A stretch of 64,000 nucleotides of DNA from Bradyrhizobium sp. (GTDB lineage Bacteria > Pseudomonadota > Alphaproteobacteria > Rhizobiales > Xanthobacteraceae), in NCBI RefSeq assembly GCF_030646015.1, contig NZ_JAUSLT010000101.1:1-64000 (forward strand), given 5' to 3'. The notes under the pieces were generated by a model that was given only the letters and a program-made list of their open reading frames with translations, had not been told where the DNA came from and did not search any database. The translations under genes were made by a program, and so were the position numbers. Positions 7,528 to 16,658 of this stretch are shown one piece after another; position 1 is the stretch's first letter, and every line of letters starts with the position of its first letter.

Positions 7528-9804
7528 GTGAAGTATTTGGGAGGTCTTTTGCACTACGCGCATTCGACGGCAACAGCCGGCGGTTCCAATTGGCAGCCAT
7601 TGCAGGGCCATCTCCGGCAGACCGCGCTGAGAGCCCGGTCATTCGGCGGCAAGTTCGGCGCGGCGAAGGCCGCTGCGCTGGCCGGCTGGCTGCACGACCT
7701 CGGCAAATATTCTCAGGCTTATCAGGCCTATATCGCCGGCCGCGGTCCTGGCGGTGTCGATCATTCAACCGCCGGCGCGCAGCAGATAATGAAGCTCAGC
7801 CTCAAAGGTCGTGATCAGGGCATCGCTGAATTGATCGCATACGCGATCGCCGGCCATCACGCCGGTCTGCCTGATATGACCGGCGCTGACGGCGAAGTCA
7901 GCGCGCTCGCGGACCGTCTTAAAAAGTCCATCCCTGCGCTCGATCCGGTATGGCAAAGCGAGATCGAGGCTGATCTGTCGGGACTTTTTCCAGCTGGAAT
8001 CAAACCAGTACCTAACATGGGCGCATTCCAAATCGCGTTTCTTGGACGCATGATTTTCTCCTGCCTAGTCGATGCCGATTTCCTCGATACTGAAGCATTC
8101 TACGCCGCGGTGGATGGCCGCCAAATCGACCGTACATGGCCCGTGCTGGCAGACGAGATCGAGCGGATGATCGCCAGCTTGAATGCTCATATGGTAGAAA
8201 AGCGTCGTACGAGCTTGGATTCGCCGCTGAACCGGTTACGCGGCGAGATCATGAGTCATGTCCGGCAAAAGGCCGGGCTGCCGCGCGGGGTCTTTACCCT
8301 GAATGTGCCGACGGGCGGCGGCAAGACATTGGCCTCGCTCGCCTTCGCGCTCGATCATGCCAGCCACTGGAAGCTGGAGCGGATTATCTACGCAATTCCC
8401 TTTACTTCGATCATCGAGCAGACGGCCTCGATCTTTCGTGAAATCTTGGGCGACGAGTCCATTCTGGAACATCATTCGTCGATCGAGCCGGAGACTGCCC
8501 GGAAAGAAGAACTGCTTCGGGAGCAGCAATCCGACGCCAAACTGCGGTTGGCGACGGAGAACTGGCAGGCACCGCTAATCGTCACCACCAATGTGCAATT
8601 GTTCGAAAGCCTGTTCGCCAATCGGACTTCGCGCTGCCGCAAGCTGCACAACCTTGCCAACGCCGTTATCATTCTCGACGAAGCCCAAACCATCCCCCTT
8701 CATGTCCTGAGACCCTGCGTCGCCGCGCTTGACGAACTGGCACGCAACTACGGCTGCACCATCGTCTTGTGCACGGCGACCCAGCCCGCGCTGCAAGAAC
8801 CGCGATTCCCCGGAGGATTTGAGATAGGCCCAGAACGCGAACTTGCGCCTGATCCAGCAATGCTGCATCGCGAACTCAGGCGTACGACTGAGCGAATCGC
8901 CGGTGTCCTGACCGACGACGATCTTGTCGCCGAGATGTCCGGCGTCGATCAGGGTCTGACGATCGTCAACAGCCGTCGCCATGCTCTTGAGCTTTATCAG
9001 CTGGCGAAATCGACCGGCCTCGACGGATTGATTCATTTGACCACCCGGCAGACCGCTTTCGATCGGCGAAGCATTCTGCACGACGTGCGCGAACGGCTGA
9101 ATCATCGGCAGCCTTGCCTCGTCATCGCGACGTCGCTCGTCGAAGCCGGGGTCGACGTCGACTTTCCACGGGTCTGGCGGGCCGAGGCGGGCCTCGACCA
9201 GCTGACCCAGGCCGCGGGCCGTTGTAATCGCGAAGGCCGTCGGCCGGTCGAAGAAAGCGTCGTCACCTTCTTCAAGCCGGCTGAGGCGAGGCCGCCCGCC
9301 GAGATCAAAGGGCTGATTGGCGACATGCTGCGCATTCTAGGCCAACATCGCGGCGATCTGTTCTCTCCGCAAGCCATCGAGGCCTATTTCAGCGAGGTCT
9401 ACTGGCGGAAAAGCGAACAAGGGCTGGACAAGCAGGCGGTCATGAAACAATTTCGGATTGCAGCCACCGGAACCGACTTCGCCTATCGCAGTGTCGCGGA
9501 ACGCTTCCGTCTGATCGAGACCGGCATGGAGCCAGTGATCGTGGCGACCGACGAAGAGCCGCAGGGCATCTTGCGGGCGCTCAGGGGAGGGATGCCGCCA
9601 GGCCTTGGTGCCCGCAAGCTGCAAAATCATCTCGTTCAAGTTCCGCCGAAAGATCGTGGAAAGCTGATCGAGAACGGGCACGTACAATTTGTCGATGGGT
9701 TTGGCGACCAGTTCGCCGTACTTATGACCGCAGATCTGTATTCGAGAGAGATTGGATTGATTTGGGAGAAGGCCGACGAACTCGGCTTTGACGGCATTAT
9801 ATAA
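7528..9804 (+). CDS. cas3: type I-C CRISPR helicase-nuclease Cas3
   Basis: Cas3 is recruited by Cascade to cut and unwind target DNA. The 758-residue protein has the N-terminal HD nuclease (YAHST near 10, HDLGK with H56-D57, later GHHAGLPD) and a superfamily 2 helicase. Motif I is PTGGGKT near 265, motif II is LDEAQ near 383, motif III is CTATQPA, and motifs V-VI are TSLVEAGVDVDFP and QAAGRCNREG near 560. All parts look intact and the length is normal for the I-C subtype. The start is a GTG close to AAGG; no ATG gives a complete HD domain. It is the first gene of the cas operon. Confidence 0.95.
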   Translation: MKYLGGLLHYAHSTATAGGSNWQPLQGHLRQTALRARSFGGKFGAAKAAALAGWLHDLGKYSQAYQAYIAGRGPGGVDHSTAGAQQIMKLSLKGRDQGIAELIAYAIAGHHAGLPDMTGADGEVSALADRLKKSIPALDPVWQSEIEADLSGLFPAGIKPVPNMGAFQIAFLGRMIFSCLVDADFLDTEAFYAAVDGRQIDRTWPVLADEIERMIASLNAHMVEKRRTSLDSPLNRLRGEIMSHVRQKAGLPRGVFTLNVPTGGGKTLASLAFALDHASHWKLERIIYAIPFTSIIEQTASIFREILGDESILEHHSSIEPETARKEELLREQQSDAKLRLATENWQAPLIVTTNVQLFESLFANRTSRCRKLHNLANAVIILDEAQTIPLHVLRPCVAALDELARNYGCTIVLCTATQPALQEPRFPGGFEIGPERELAPDPAMLHRELRRTTERIAGVLTDDDLVAEMSGVDQGLTIVNSRRHALELYQLAKSTGLDGLIHLTTRQTAFDRRSILHDVRERLNHRQPCLVIATSLVEAGVDVDFPRVWRAEAGLDQLTQAAGRCNREGRRPVEESVVTFFKPAEARPPAEIKGLIGDMLRILGQHRGDLFSPQAIEAYFSEVYWRKSEQGLDKQAVMKQFRIAATGTDFAYRSVAERFRLIETGMEPVIVATDEEPQGILRALRGGMPPGLGARKLQNHLVQVPPKDRGKLIENGHVQFVDGFGDQFAVLMTADLYSREIGLIWEKADELGFDGII

Positions 9805-9942
9805 TTCCTCCTTGAAGAAAAGCCTTGGAGAACTCCAAAGTATCCAATTGGCGGTTCTTGATCCGTTCCGAATGCTATGCAACGCTCGATTGCGATTGCT
9901 GCCGAAGAATTGCGAAACCTAACAATCTTATTAGGTTCGGAA

Positions 9943-10608
9943 ATGTCATACGGAATCCGGCTCCTCGTTTCGGGGAAATGGGCGCTGTTCACGCGCCCGG
10001 AGATGAAGGTTGAGCGGGTCTCCTATGACGTGATGACGCCATCGGCCGCGCGGGGCATCCTGGAAGCAATTCACTGGAAGCCCGCGATCAGGTGGATCGT
10101 CGAGGAAATTCACGTCCTCAAACCGATCAGGTTCCAGTCGATCCGACGCAACGAAGTCGGCGCGAAGGTCTCCACGCGCGCCATTGGCGCTGCGATGAAA
10201 ACGGGAGACATTGGCAATCTCACCCTCATCGTCGAGGATAACCGCCAGCAGCGCGCCTCGACCGTGCTGACCGATGTGGTCTATGTGATCTGCGCGCGTT
10301 TTGCGCTAACGCCAAAGGCTGGCGCCGACGACAATGAGGGCAAGCATCTCGACACATTCAATCGCCGTGCCCGCAAGGGCCAGTGCTTTCATCAGCCTTG
10401 CCTTGGCACCCGCGAATTTCCGGCGCGGTTCGAACTGATCGAACCAGGCGCATCCTTGCCCGAGGCGATCGACGAGACCCGCGATCTCGGCTTCATGCTT
10501 TACGATATCGACCATGCCGGCGACCGTGGTACGCTGTTCTTCCGAGCCGGGCTCGACAAGGGTGTGATGCGGGTGCCACCTCCCGACTCGCCGGAGATTC
10601 GCCGATGA
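9943..10608 (+). CDS. cas5c: Cas5c (Cas5d), pre-crRNA processing endonuclease
   Basis: The 221-residue protein starts at MSYGIRLLVSGKWALFTRPE and shows the Cas5 RAMP features, including SYDVMTPSAARGILEAIHW and PIRFQSIRRNEVG. In type I-C systems, which lack Cas6, Cas5 itself cleaves the pre-crRNA repeat and caps the 5' handle in Cascade. The in-frame start at 9877 would add 22 residues not typical of the family. The stop overlaps the cas8c start as ATGA. Confidence 0.93.
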   Translation: MSYGIRLLVSGKWALFTRPEMKVERVSYDVMTPSAARGILEAIHWKPAIRWIVEEIHVLKPIRFQSIRRNEVGAKVSTRAIGAAMKTGDIGNLTLIVEDNRQQRASTVLTDVVYVICARFALTPKAGADDNEGKHLDTFNRRARKGQCFHQPCLGTREFPARFELIEPGASLPEAIDETRDLGFMLYDIDHAGDRGTLFFRAGLDKGVMRVPPPDSPEIRR

Positions 10609-12359
10609 GCGCGCTGGCCTCCCTGGTTCGCGCCTATGATCGGATGGCAGAGCGCGGTGAAGTGCCTCCTTACGGCTATTCGCAGGAAAAGATCGGCTTT
10701 CTCATTCCGCTCAATCTGGATGGAAGTGTCGCGCATGCGCCGATCGACCTACGAGAAGCAGAAGGAAAGAAGAAAGTGGCACGGCTTGTGGCCGTACCGC
10801 AACCAACGAAAAGAACTTTTGGTATCGAGCCCAACTTTCTCTGGGACAAGAGCGCTTACGTTCTTGGAGTGACCGCCGGTGAGGGCAAGCGCACATCCCG
10901 CGAGCATGAGGCATTTGTCGCCCGGCACCGCGAATGTTTGGTTTCGTCGCCGGACGAGGCATTGCAAGCCTTGTGGCGTTTCCTGGATACATGGACTCCA
11001 GATCAGTTTGCCGGGCTCGGTTGGCCCGATGACATGAAAGACCAGAATATTGTTTTCGCGCTCGAAAGCGAGCGGCTTGCAAACGTCATGATCCACAATC
11101 GTCCTGCCGCGCGCAAGCTTTGGGCGCGGTTGATCGCGGCGGATGAGAAGGATACCACGGCTTGCCTCATCACTGGAGACAGCGCGCCGGTGGCGAGACT
11201 GCATCCGGCGATTAAAGGCGTCTGGCGCGCGCAATCGTCCGGCGCCTCGATCGTCTCGTTCAATCTGGACGCCTTCACCTCCTATGGCCACGAACAAGGG
11301 GACAACGCGCCCGTCTCGGAAGCCGCTGCGTTTGCCTATACGTCCGCGCTAAACCGCTTTCTTGAGCGCAACAGCGGCCATCGCATCCAGATCGGCGACG
11401 CCTCGACCGTATTCTGGGCCGATTCCTCGAACGCGCAGGCCGCCTTGGAAGCGGAGAGCATGTTTCTCGGCTTTGTTGATGAGAAGGCGACAGAAGCCGT
11501 CGAGACAAAAAAGATCGAAAGCGTTCTCGCAAAGCTTCGCGCCGGTCGCCCCATCGAGGATTTCAAACCCGATCTTCCGCAAGGCGTTCGCTTTTTTGTT
11601 CTGGCGTTGGCGCCGAATGCAGCGCGGCTCTCTGTGCGCTTCTATATTGAGGATGATTTCGGCGTCATCGCCGAACGATATTTGCGCCATCTCGATCGAT
11701 TGCGAATCGATCCGCCGCCGAAAGAGGAAGCCCCCTCGATGTGGCGAATGCTGATCCAGACCGCGGTTCGGGGAAAATCCGAGAATATCCAACCCAACCT
11801 GGCCGGCGAATGGATGCGGGCGATCCTGACGGATACGCCGTATCCGCTCACATTGCTCGCTACGCTTATCATGCGGCTGCGGGCGGATCATGACGTTAAT
11901 GCGCTGCGGGTGGCCATTCTCAAGTCTATTCTCCTCAAGAATTTCAACATGGAGGTGCCGGTGTCGCTCGATCCGGAGTGCAAGGAGCCCGGCTATCTGC
12001 TGGGTCGGTTATTCGCCGTCTATGAGCAAATCCAGACGGCGGCGCTCGGCCGCAATGTCAATGCGACCATCAAGGATAAATTCTACGGCGCGGCGTCAGC
12101 GATGCCTCGCAAGGTGTTTCGGATGCTGGAAGCCGGTTCAGCCAACCATCTTTCAAAAATTGGCAAGCAAAATCCGGGGCTCAGGATCAGTTTTGAAAAA
12201 GCCGTCGGCGCGATCATGGAGGCGATGTCCCCGGAGCGCGATCCATTCCCGGCCAGTCTCCCCGACAAGAGTCAGGCCCTTTTCGGGCTCGGCTATTACC
12301 ACCAGCGCAACAAGTTCTTCAAGAAAACCGATAAATCCGCTTCCGAGGAGGCCGCCTGA
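10605..12359 (+). CDS. cas8c: Cas8c (Csd1), large subunit of type I-C Cascade
   Basis: The 584-residue product begins MSALASLVRAYDRMAERGEV and has the Csd1 signatures YGYSQEKIGFLIPL, FLWDKSAYVLGV, CLITGDSAPVARLHPAIKGV, SFNLDAFTSYGHEQGDNAP and AYTSALNRFL. It is the PAM-recognising large subunit. The ATG overlaps the cas5c stop (ATGA), which fixes the start although the frame is open far upstream. Its stop overlaps cas7c by one base. Length is usual for the family. Confidence 0.95.
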   Translation: MSALASLVRAYDRMAERGEVPPYGYSQEKIGFLIPLNLDGSVAHAPIDLREAEGKKKVARLVAVPQPTKRTFGIEPNFLWDKSAYVLGVTAGEGKRTSREHEAFVARHRECLVSSPDEALQALWRFLDTWTPDQFAGLGWPDDMKDQNIVFALESERLANVMIHNRPAARKLWARLIAADEKDTTACLITGDSAPVARLHPAIKGVWRAQSSGASIVSFNLDAFTSYGHEQGDNAPVSEAAAFAYTSALNRFLERNSGHRIQIGDASTVFWADSSNAQAALEAESMFLGFVDEKATEAVETKKIESVLAKLRAGRPIEDFKPDLPQGVRFFVLALAPNAARLSVRFYIEDDFGVIAERYLRHLDRLRIDPPPKEEAPSMWRMLIQTAVRGKSENIQPNLAGEWMRAILTDTPYPLTLLATLIMRLRADHDVNALRVAILKSILLKNFNMEVPVSLDPECKEPGYLLGRLFAVYEQIQTAALGRNVNATIKDKFYGAASAMPRKVFRMLEAGSANHLSKIGKQNPGLRISFEKAVGAIMEAMSPERDPFPASLPDKSQALFGLGYYHQRNKFFKKTDKSASEEAA

Positions 12360-13312
12360 TGACCGCGCTCGCCAACCGCTACGATATCGTCTTCCTGTTT
12401 GACGTCACCAACGGCAATCCGAATGGCGATCCCGATGCCGGCAACATGCCGCGCATAGACCCCGAGACCAACAAGGGCCTGGTCAGCGACGTCTCGCTCA
12501 AGCGCAAGATCCGGAACTACACCGAACTGACGAAAGGCGACCAGCCGGGCTACCGCATCTATGTGCAGGAGGGGTCGATCCTGAACGAGAAGCATCGCGA
12601 GGCCTACAAAGCCGTCCGTGGCGATACAGAGAAGGTTAAAAAGGACAGCAAATTGAATCCCCAGACAGATGATGAGTCCAGGGCGCTAACCAAATTCATG
12701 TGCGACAACTTCTTTGATGTCCGCGCCTTTGGCGCGGTAATGGGCCTAGGTATCAATGCAGGTCAGGTGCGAGGTCCGGTGCAGGTCACTTTCGCAAGTT
12801 CGATTGAGACGATTCTGCCGCTTGAGATATCGATCACACGCATGGCCGTGGCCAATGAGAAGGAAAAGGCTGAACGCCAGCAAGGCGACGACGGAGATCA
12901 GCGGACCGAGAACCGCACTATGGGCCGTAAGCACATTGTGCCCTATGGCCTCTACCGCGCCCACATCTTCGTCAACGCCAAGTTGGCTGAGCGGACCGGG
13001 TTCGGCGAGACCGATCTCGCCCACCTGTTCGAAAGTCTGGGGTCGATGTTCGAGCACGACCGTTCGGCGGCGCGGGGGGAGATGTCCTCACGGCGCGGCA
13101 TCGCATTCAAGCATGCCTCGGCGCTAGGTAATGCCCATGCCCATGCCTTGTTCGAGCGCGTCCAGGTGCATCGTAAGATCGGTGACGAGCTTTTCGAAGC
13201 TGGCAGCGACCGCCTCAGCAACTACCCACCCGCGAGGCGGTTCTCAGACTATGAAGTGACGGTGAACCGTGAGGGTCTTCCGGAATCGGTCGAGGTGGTT
13301 GAGTTGTTTTGA
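12359..13312 (+). CDS. cas7c: Cas7c (Csd2), Cascade backbone subunit
   Basis: The 317-residue protein begins with the Cas7 core strand RYDIVFLFDVTNGNPNGDPD and contains RIDPETNKGLVSDVSLKRKI, FFDVRAFGAVMG, and a late segment YGLYRAHIFVNAKLAERTGF. Several copies wrap the crRNA spacer in the type I-C complex. The start ATG overlaps the cas8c stop (TGATG). No anomalies seen. Confidence 0.95.
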   Translation: MTALANRYDIVFLFDVTNGNPNGDPDAGNMPRIDPETNKGLVSDVSLKRKIRNYTELTKGDQPGYRIYVQEGSILNEKHREAYKAVRGDTEKVKKDSKLNPQTDDESRALTKFMCDNFFDVRAFGAVMGLGINAGQVRGPVQVTFASSIETILPLEISITRMAVANEKEKAERQQGDDGDQRTENRTMGRKHIVPYGLYRAHIFVNAKLAERTGFGETDLAHLFESLGSMFEHDRSAARGEMSSRRGIAFKHASALGNAHAHALFERVQVHRKIGDELFEAGSDRLSNYPPARRFSDYEVTVNREGLPESVEVVELF

Positions 13313-13327
13313 GCGGAGGAAGTCGGG

Positions 13328-13972
13328 ATGCAGGAACTCGACGATCCGATCCCGCTCTCGGCGTTGCAACATGCGGTCTTCTGTATGCGTCAGGCTGCGC
13401 TGATCCATATCGAGCGGCAGTGGGAAGAGAACCGCTTTACGGCCGAGGGCAAGGTACTGCACGATGTCGCCCATGACCCTGCCGACCGCAAACGTGGCAG
13501 CACCCGCCGGGTGATGGCTCTACCGCTGGCTTGCCGGCGGCTCAATCTCGCGGGCGTAGCCGATCTCGTCGAGTTCCGCGCGGGCGCGGATGGCGAGACC
13601 GCTTATCCTGTCGAGTACAAGCGCGGCAAGGCCAAGCTGCATCGCGCCGATGAAGTACAGCTCTGTGCCCAGGGGCTTTGCCTGGAAGAAATGACCGGCA
13701 GGGCGGTACCGGAGGGCGCGCTGTTCTATGCCGAGACGAGGCGCCGTCTCGCTGTGCCCTTCGATGCTGAATTGCGGCGGGTCACGGAAGAGACAGCGTG
13801 GGAGTTTGGCGCGTTAATCGCGGCTCGCCACACTCCGCCTGCTGTTTACCGCGCGGATCGCTGCCGGGCCTGTTCGCTGATCGAGGTGTGCAGGCCCAAG
13901 GCCGGATCAAAGTCGGCGCTGGCCTTTCGCGCACGCGAAATCGATGCCGCGCTCGGCGACAAGACTTCGTGA
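13328..13972 (+). CDS. cas4: Cas4 adaptation exonuclease
   Basis: Cas4 trims prespacers and helps to select PAM-bearing ends, working with Cas1-Cas2. The 214-residue protein has the iron-sulphur cysteines (Cys in VFCMRQ and the C-terminal trio in RCRACSLIEVC) and RecB-type nuclease residues in VADLVEF and YPVEYKRGKAK, plus ADEVQLCAQGLCLEE. A good GGAGGA ribosome-binding site precedes the ATG. The stop overlaps the GTG start of cas1. Confidence 0.93.
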   Translation: MQELDDPIPLSALQHAVFCMRQAALIHIERQWEENRFTAEGKVLHDVAHDPADRKRGSTRRVMALPLACRRLNLAGVADLVEFRAGADGETAYPVEYKRGKAKLHRADEVQLCAQGLCLEEMTGRAVPEGALFYAETRRRLAVPFDAELRRVTEETAWEFGALIAARHTPPAVYRADRCRACSLIEVCRPKAGSKSALAFRAREIDAALGDKTS

Positions 13973-15003
13973 AAAAGCTGCTCAACACCGTGTACGTCAC
14001 GACCGAGGGCGCGTCGCTGCGCAAGGACGGCGAGAATTTCGTGGCGGAAGTTAACGGCGCCGAACGCGCCCGCGTGCCATTTCATATGATGAGTTCCCTA
14101 GTTGTCTTCGGCGCGATTTTCGTCTCGCCGCCGCTGATGCAGGCGCTCGCATCACTTGGTATCACCATCGTGCTGCTCGATCGCGCAGGCAGGTTTCAGG
14201 CCCGGATTGAAGGCCCAGTCAGCGGCAACGTGCTGCTGCGTCGAGCGCAGTATCGTGTCTCCGAGAAACCGGACGAGATCGTCCGCAGCATCGTATCGGC
14301 CAAGATCGCCAACCAGCGCGCGGTGCTGCAACGGGCGCTGCGCGACTATGGGGAGGAAATGGCAGCGAACCAGCGCGGTAAAATCGACGCTGTGGTGAAC
14401 CGACTCGCGCAGATCCTGCGCCGTGTCGCCTTTACAAGCGAGGGCGTGGACGTACTGCGCGGCGCCGAGGGTGAGGCCGCGCAGAAATATTTCTCCATTT
14501 TTGGTGAGCTGATCCGGTCGCCCGACCCCGAGATTCGGTTTTCAGGCCGCAGCCGGCGGCCGCCGCTCGATCCGGTAAATGCGCTCCTCTCGTTTCTCTA
14601 CACGCTGCTGACACATGATTGCCGAAGCGCCGCTGAGGGGGTGGGCCTGGATCCCGCTGTCGGCTTCCTGCATCGGGACCGGCCGGGACGGCCAAGCCTG
14701 GCGCTCGACTTGATGGAGGAATTGCGTCCCGTCCTTGCGGACAGGCTGGCGCTTTCGATGCTCAACCGCCGCCAATTGAGGGCGCGCGACTTCGATACCC
14801 GCGACGGCGGCGCGGTGCTGCTCTCCGACGATGGCCGCCGCACGGTCCTGACGGCGTGGCAGGAGCGCAAAAAGGAAGAGCGACGCCATCCCTTTCTAGA
14901 TGAAACTGCGCCGTTCGGTCTCATCCCTCATTTGCAGGCACAGCTTCTCGCGCGACACTTGCGAGGTGACCTTGACGCCTATCCGCCCTGGATTTGGAAG
15001 TGA
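13969..15003 (+). CDS. cas1: Cas1 integrase (type I-C)
   Basis: The 344-residue protein starts at a GTG (KKLLNTVYVT) that overlaps the cas4 stop (GTGA). The three metal ligands of the Cas1 active site are visible: the glutamate in LRGAEGEAAQKYF, the histidine in VGFLHRDRPG, and the acidic residues in ALDLMEELRP. A plus-strand frame is open upstream, but those residues read cas4 out of frame. Together with Cas2 it inserts new spacers at the leader end. Confidence 0.95.
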   Translation: MKKLLNTVYVTTEGASLRKDGENFVAEVNGAERARVPFHMMSSLVVFGAIFVSPPLMQALASLGITIVLLDRAGRFQARIEGPVSGNVLLRRAQYRVSEKPDEIVRSIVSAKIANQRAVLQRALRDYGEEMAANQRGKIDAVVNRLAQILRRVAFTSEGVDVLRGAEGEAAQKYFSIFGELIRSPDPEIRFSGRSRRPPLDPVNALLSFLYTLLTHDCRSAAEGVGLDPAVGFLHRDRPGRPSLALDLMEELRPVLADRLALSMLNRRQLRARDFDTRDGGAVLLSDDGRRTVLTAWQERKKEERRHPFLDETAPFGLIPHLQAQLLARHLRGDLDAYPPWIWK

Positions 15004-15036
15004 GCCGCGGTGGAAGCCATCGAAGGAGGGATCGCC

Positions 15037-15327
15037 ATGATGGTTCTTGTGACCTACGATGTCCGAACCAGCGAACTCGGAGGAGCCGCTCGCCTCCGAC
15101 GGGTGGCCAAGGCCTGCCGCGATCATGGCCAGCGTGTGCAATACTCCGTATTCGAGATCGAGGTTGACCCGGCACAATGGACCAGGCTGAGAGCCAGGCT
15201 CGAAAATCTGATCGAATCCGAGCACGACAGCCTTCGCTACTACTTTCTCGGTGCCAATTGGCAGCGGCGCGTTGAGCATGTCGGAGCTAAGCCGGCGGTT
15301 GATCTTGGGGGGACTCTGATCGTTTGA
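15037..15327 (+). CDS. cas2: Cas2 adaptation subunit
   Basis: The 96-residue protein has the ferredoxin-like start MMVLVTYDVRTS, the segment GQRVQYSVFEIEVDP and RYYFLGANWQRRVEH. It bridges two Cas1 dimers in the integration complex. Two adjacent ATGs are possible. GAAGGAGGG ends 6 bases before the first and supports 15037 over the longer frame from 15010. It is the last cas gene, followed after 184 bases by the array. Confidence 0.93.
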   Translation: MMVLVTYDVRTSELGGAARLRRVAKACRDHGQRVQYSVFEIEVDPAQWTRLRARLENLIESEHDSLRYYFLGANWQRRVEHVGAKPAVDLGGTLIV

Positions 15328-15511
15328 CATAAGGAGCGCTAACCTAAAGCCTGCCCATTTTTCCTGGCACGTTCGCGCTCCGTCTAAGTGATTAAAATCA
15401 TTCGATATCCGAAAATCGTTCGCAATGCATGACTTTGATAATCGAACGGACCAATGATGCCGCGCGGACAGACTAGATTTCTTTCGAAACAGAATGCGTT
15501 ATTGGTAAGGG
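15328..15511 (+). promoter_or_regulatory. CRISPR leader region
   Basis: This stretch between cas2 and the first perfect repeat is much more A+T rich than the flanking genes. The end of the array next to it has perfect repeats while the far end is degenerate, so it is the leader carrying the pre-crRNA promoter and the integration site. No exact promoter boxes can be assigned. Confidence 0.65.
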
Positions 15512-16136
15512 GTCGCCTCCTTCACGGGGGCGTGGATCGAAACAGCAAATCCCGGCCGCCACAACGTCAGCGCGGGCGTCGCCTCCTTCACGGGGGCGTG
15601 GATCGAAACATCGGAAGCAAGCCCCAGGCGCCAGCAACAACAAGTCGCCTCCTTCACGGGGGCGTGGATCGAAACCATCGTCACCTGACGCAAGTCCGGT
15701 TGTGGCGACGTCGCCTCCTTCACGGGGGCGTGGATCGAAACATCTGCCAAGCCCAATATACGAATCGCATGACGTGTCGCCTCCTTCACGGGGGCGTGGA
15801 TCGAAACCGTCTCGCGCTGGCCGAGCAGCTTTTGCTCGACGGTCGCCTCCTTCACGGGGGCGTGGATCGAAACACCCAGGGACGGTTGATGTCAAACTCG
15901 GTGTAACGTCGCCTCCTTCACGGGGGCGTGGATCGAAACGTGGTGGATCTGTTGCGGGTGGCACCGGTGTCGCGTCGCCTCCTTCACGGGGGCGTGGATC
16001 GAAACATGAACGTGTTTTCCGGCGTGAACTCGTGCCCCGTCGCCTCCTTCACGGGAGCGTGGATCGAAACAATGAACCACTGCCGTCCGTCACTTGGACC
16101 GCCGGTCGCCTCCTTCACGGGAGTGTGGATCAAAAC
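15512..16136 (+). CRISPR. type I-C CRISPR array, 10 repeats and 9 spacers
   Basis: Repeats are 32 bp, beginning GTCGCCTCCTTCACGG and ending GCGTGGATCGAAAC, with the palindromic stem typical of I-C. Starts are 15512, 15578, 15644, 15710, 15776, 15842, 15908, 15974, 16039 and 16105. The first eight are identical. The ninth has one change (GGGAG for GGGGG) and the tenth three (GGGAG, GTGTGG, ATCAAAAC), marking the old distal end. Spacers are 34 bp, except the eighth (33 bp). No spacer was found to match elsewhere in the window by eye. The first nine spacers have no duplicate. Confidence 0.98.
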
Positions 16137-16301
16137 ATCGGTCACTGCCGATGCAATGTTCCCTGAACAGTCATTGAGTAATTCTTCCGTGCGAGCGACT
16201 GTCTTGCCCACCACGGGCGCCGAAACCGCCGCGGCTGCTTACCCGGTGCTTACCCAGACAAAACTGGCTTTTCCCAGAATCCCGGATGGGTCTGATTTTA
16301 T

Positions 16302-16378
16302 TGGCGCACCCGACACGATTCGAACGTGTGACCTTTGCCTTCGGAGGGCAACGCTCTATCCAGCTGAGCTACGGGTGC
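16302..16378 (-). tRNA. tRNA-Arg (anticodon CCG)
   Basis: A full cloverleaf reads on the minus strand, with acceptor arms GCACCCG and CGGGTGC, the D-arm GCTC/GAGC, anticodon stem TTGCC/GGCAA with loop CTCCGAA (anticodon CCG), T-arm ACACG/CGTGT with TTCGAAT, and encoded CCA. It is the intact member of a group of tRNA-Arg pieces in this window and marks the left edge of the integrated region. Confidence 0.95.
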
Positions 16379-16550
16379 GTGAGAGCTCATTTAGCCGATT
16401 GGCGGGGCAGGGGCAACCGGCCCTGGCGGGGGCTTTTGGGGAGGAGCAAGGCTCGAAGGGCACAGTTCACAGGTTCGAATCGTGTCGGGTGCGCCAGATT
16501 TAGCATGTGCCGGGCGTGCCGGGACTGTGGCGGGTCGATTTCCTTGCCGG
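16379..16550 (+). repeat. tRNA-Arg-derived dispersed repeat, copy A
   Basis: Directly upstream of the tRNA gene lies GGGGCAGGGGCAAC...GCTTTTGGGGAGG, then a plus-strand tRNA-Arg 3' half (GGTTCGAATCGTGTCGG followed by GTGCGCCA, ending at 16498) and a conserved tail GTGCCGGGACTGTGGCGGGTC. The same three blocks recur at 20.8, 21.9 and 25.1 kb, and the last two also at 23.7 and 27.3 kb. The 3' half points opposite to the intact tRNA. Confidence 0.75.
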
Positions 16551-16658
16551 CAGGGGGGTCGGGTAGCTCGCTGGGGTTGAGAAGGACTAATTGCTTGGCC
16601 GCTTGCCTCACATCGACCCAGGGCACCCAGGCTCGACGCCAGCCTCGCGCCTTCTTGA

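Noticed and set aside
15454..16214. Long open frames on both strands over the CRISPR array with repeating peptides
   Set aside because: They come from the periodic repeat itself (66-base unit, divisible by three) and are not genes.
16286..16503. Frames reading GAPDTIRTCDLCLRR and similar, here and at 21.7-22.0, 23.5-23.9 and 25.0 kb
   Set aside because: This is the artefactual translation of the tRNA-Arg antisense strand, known from many databases.
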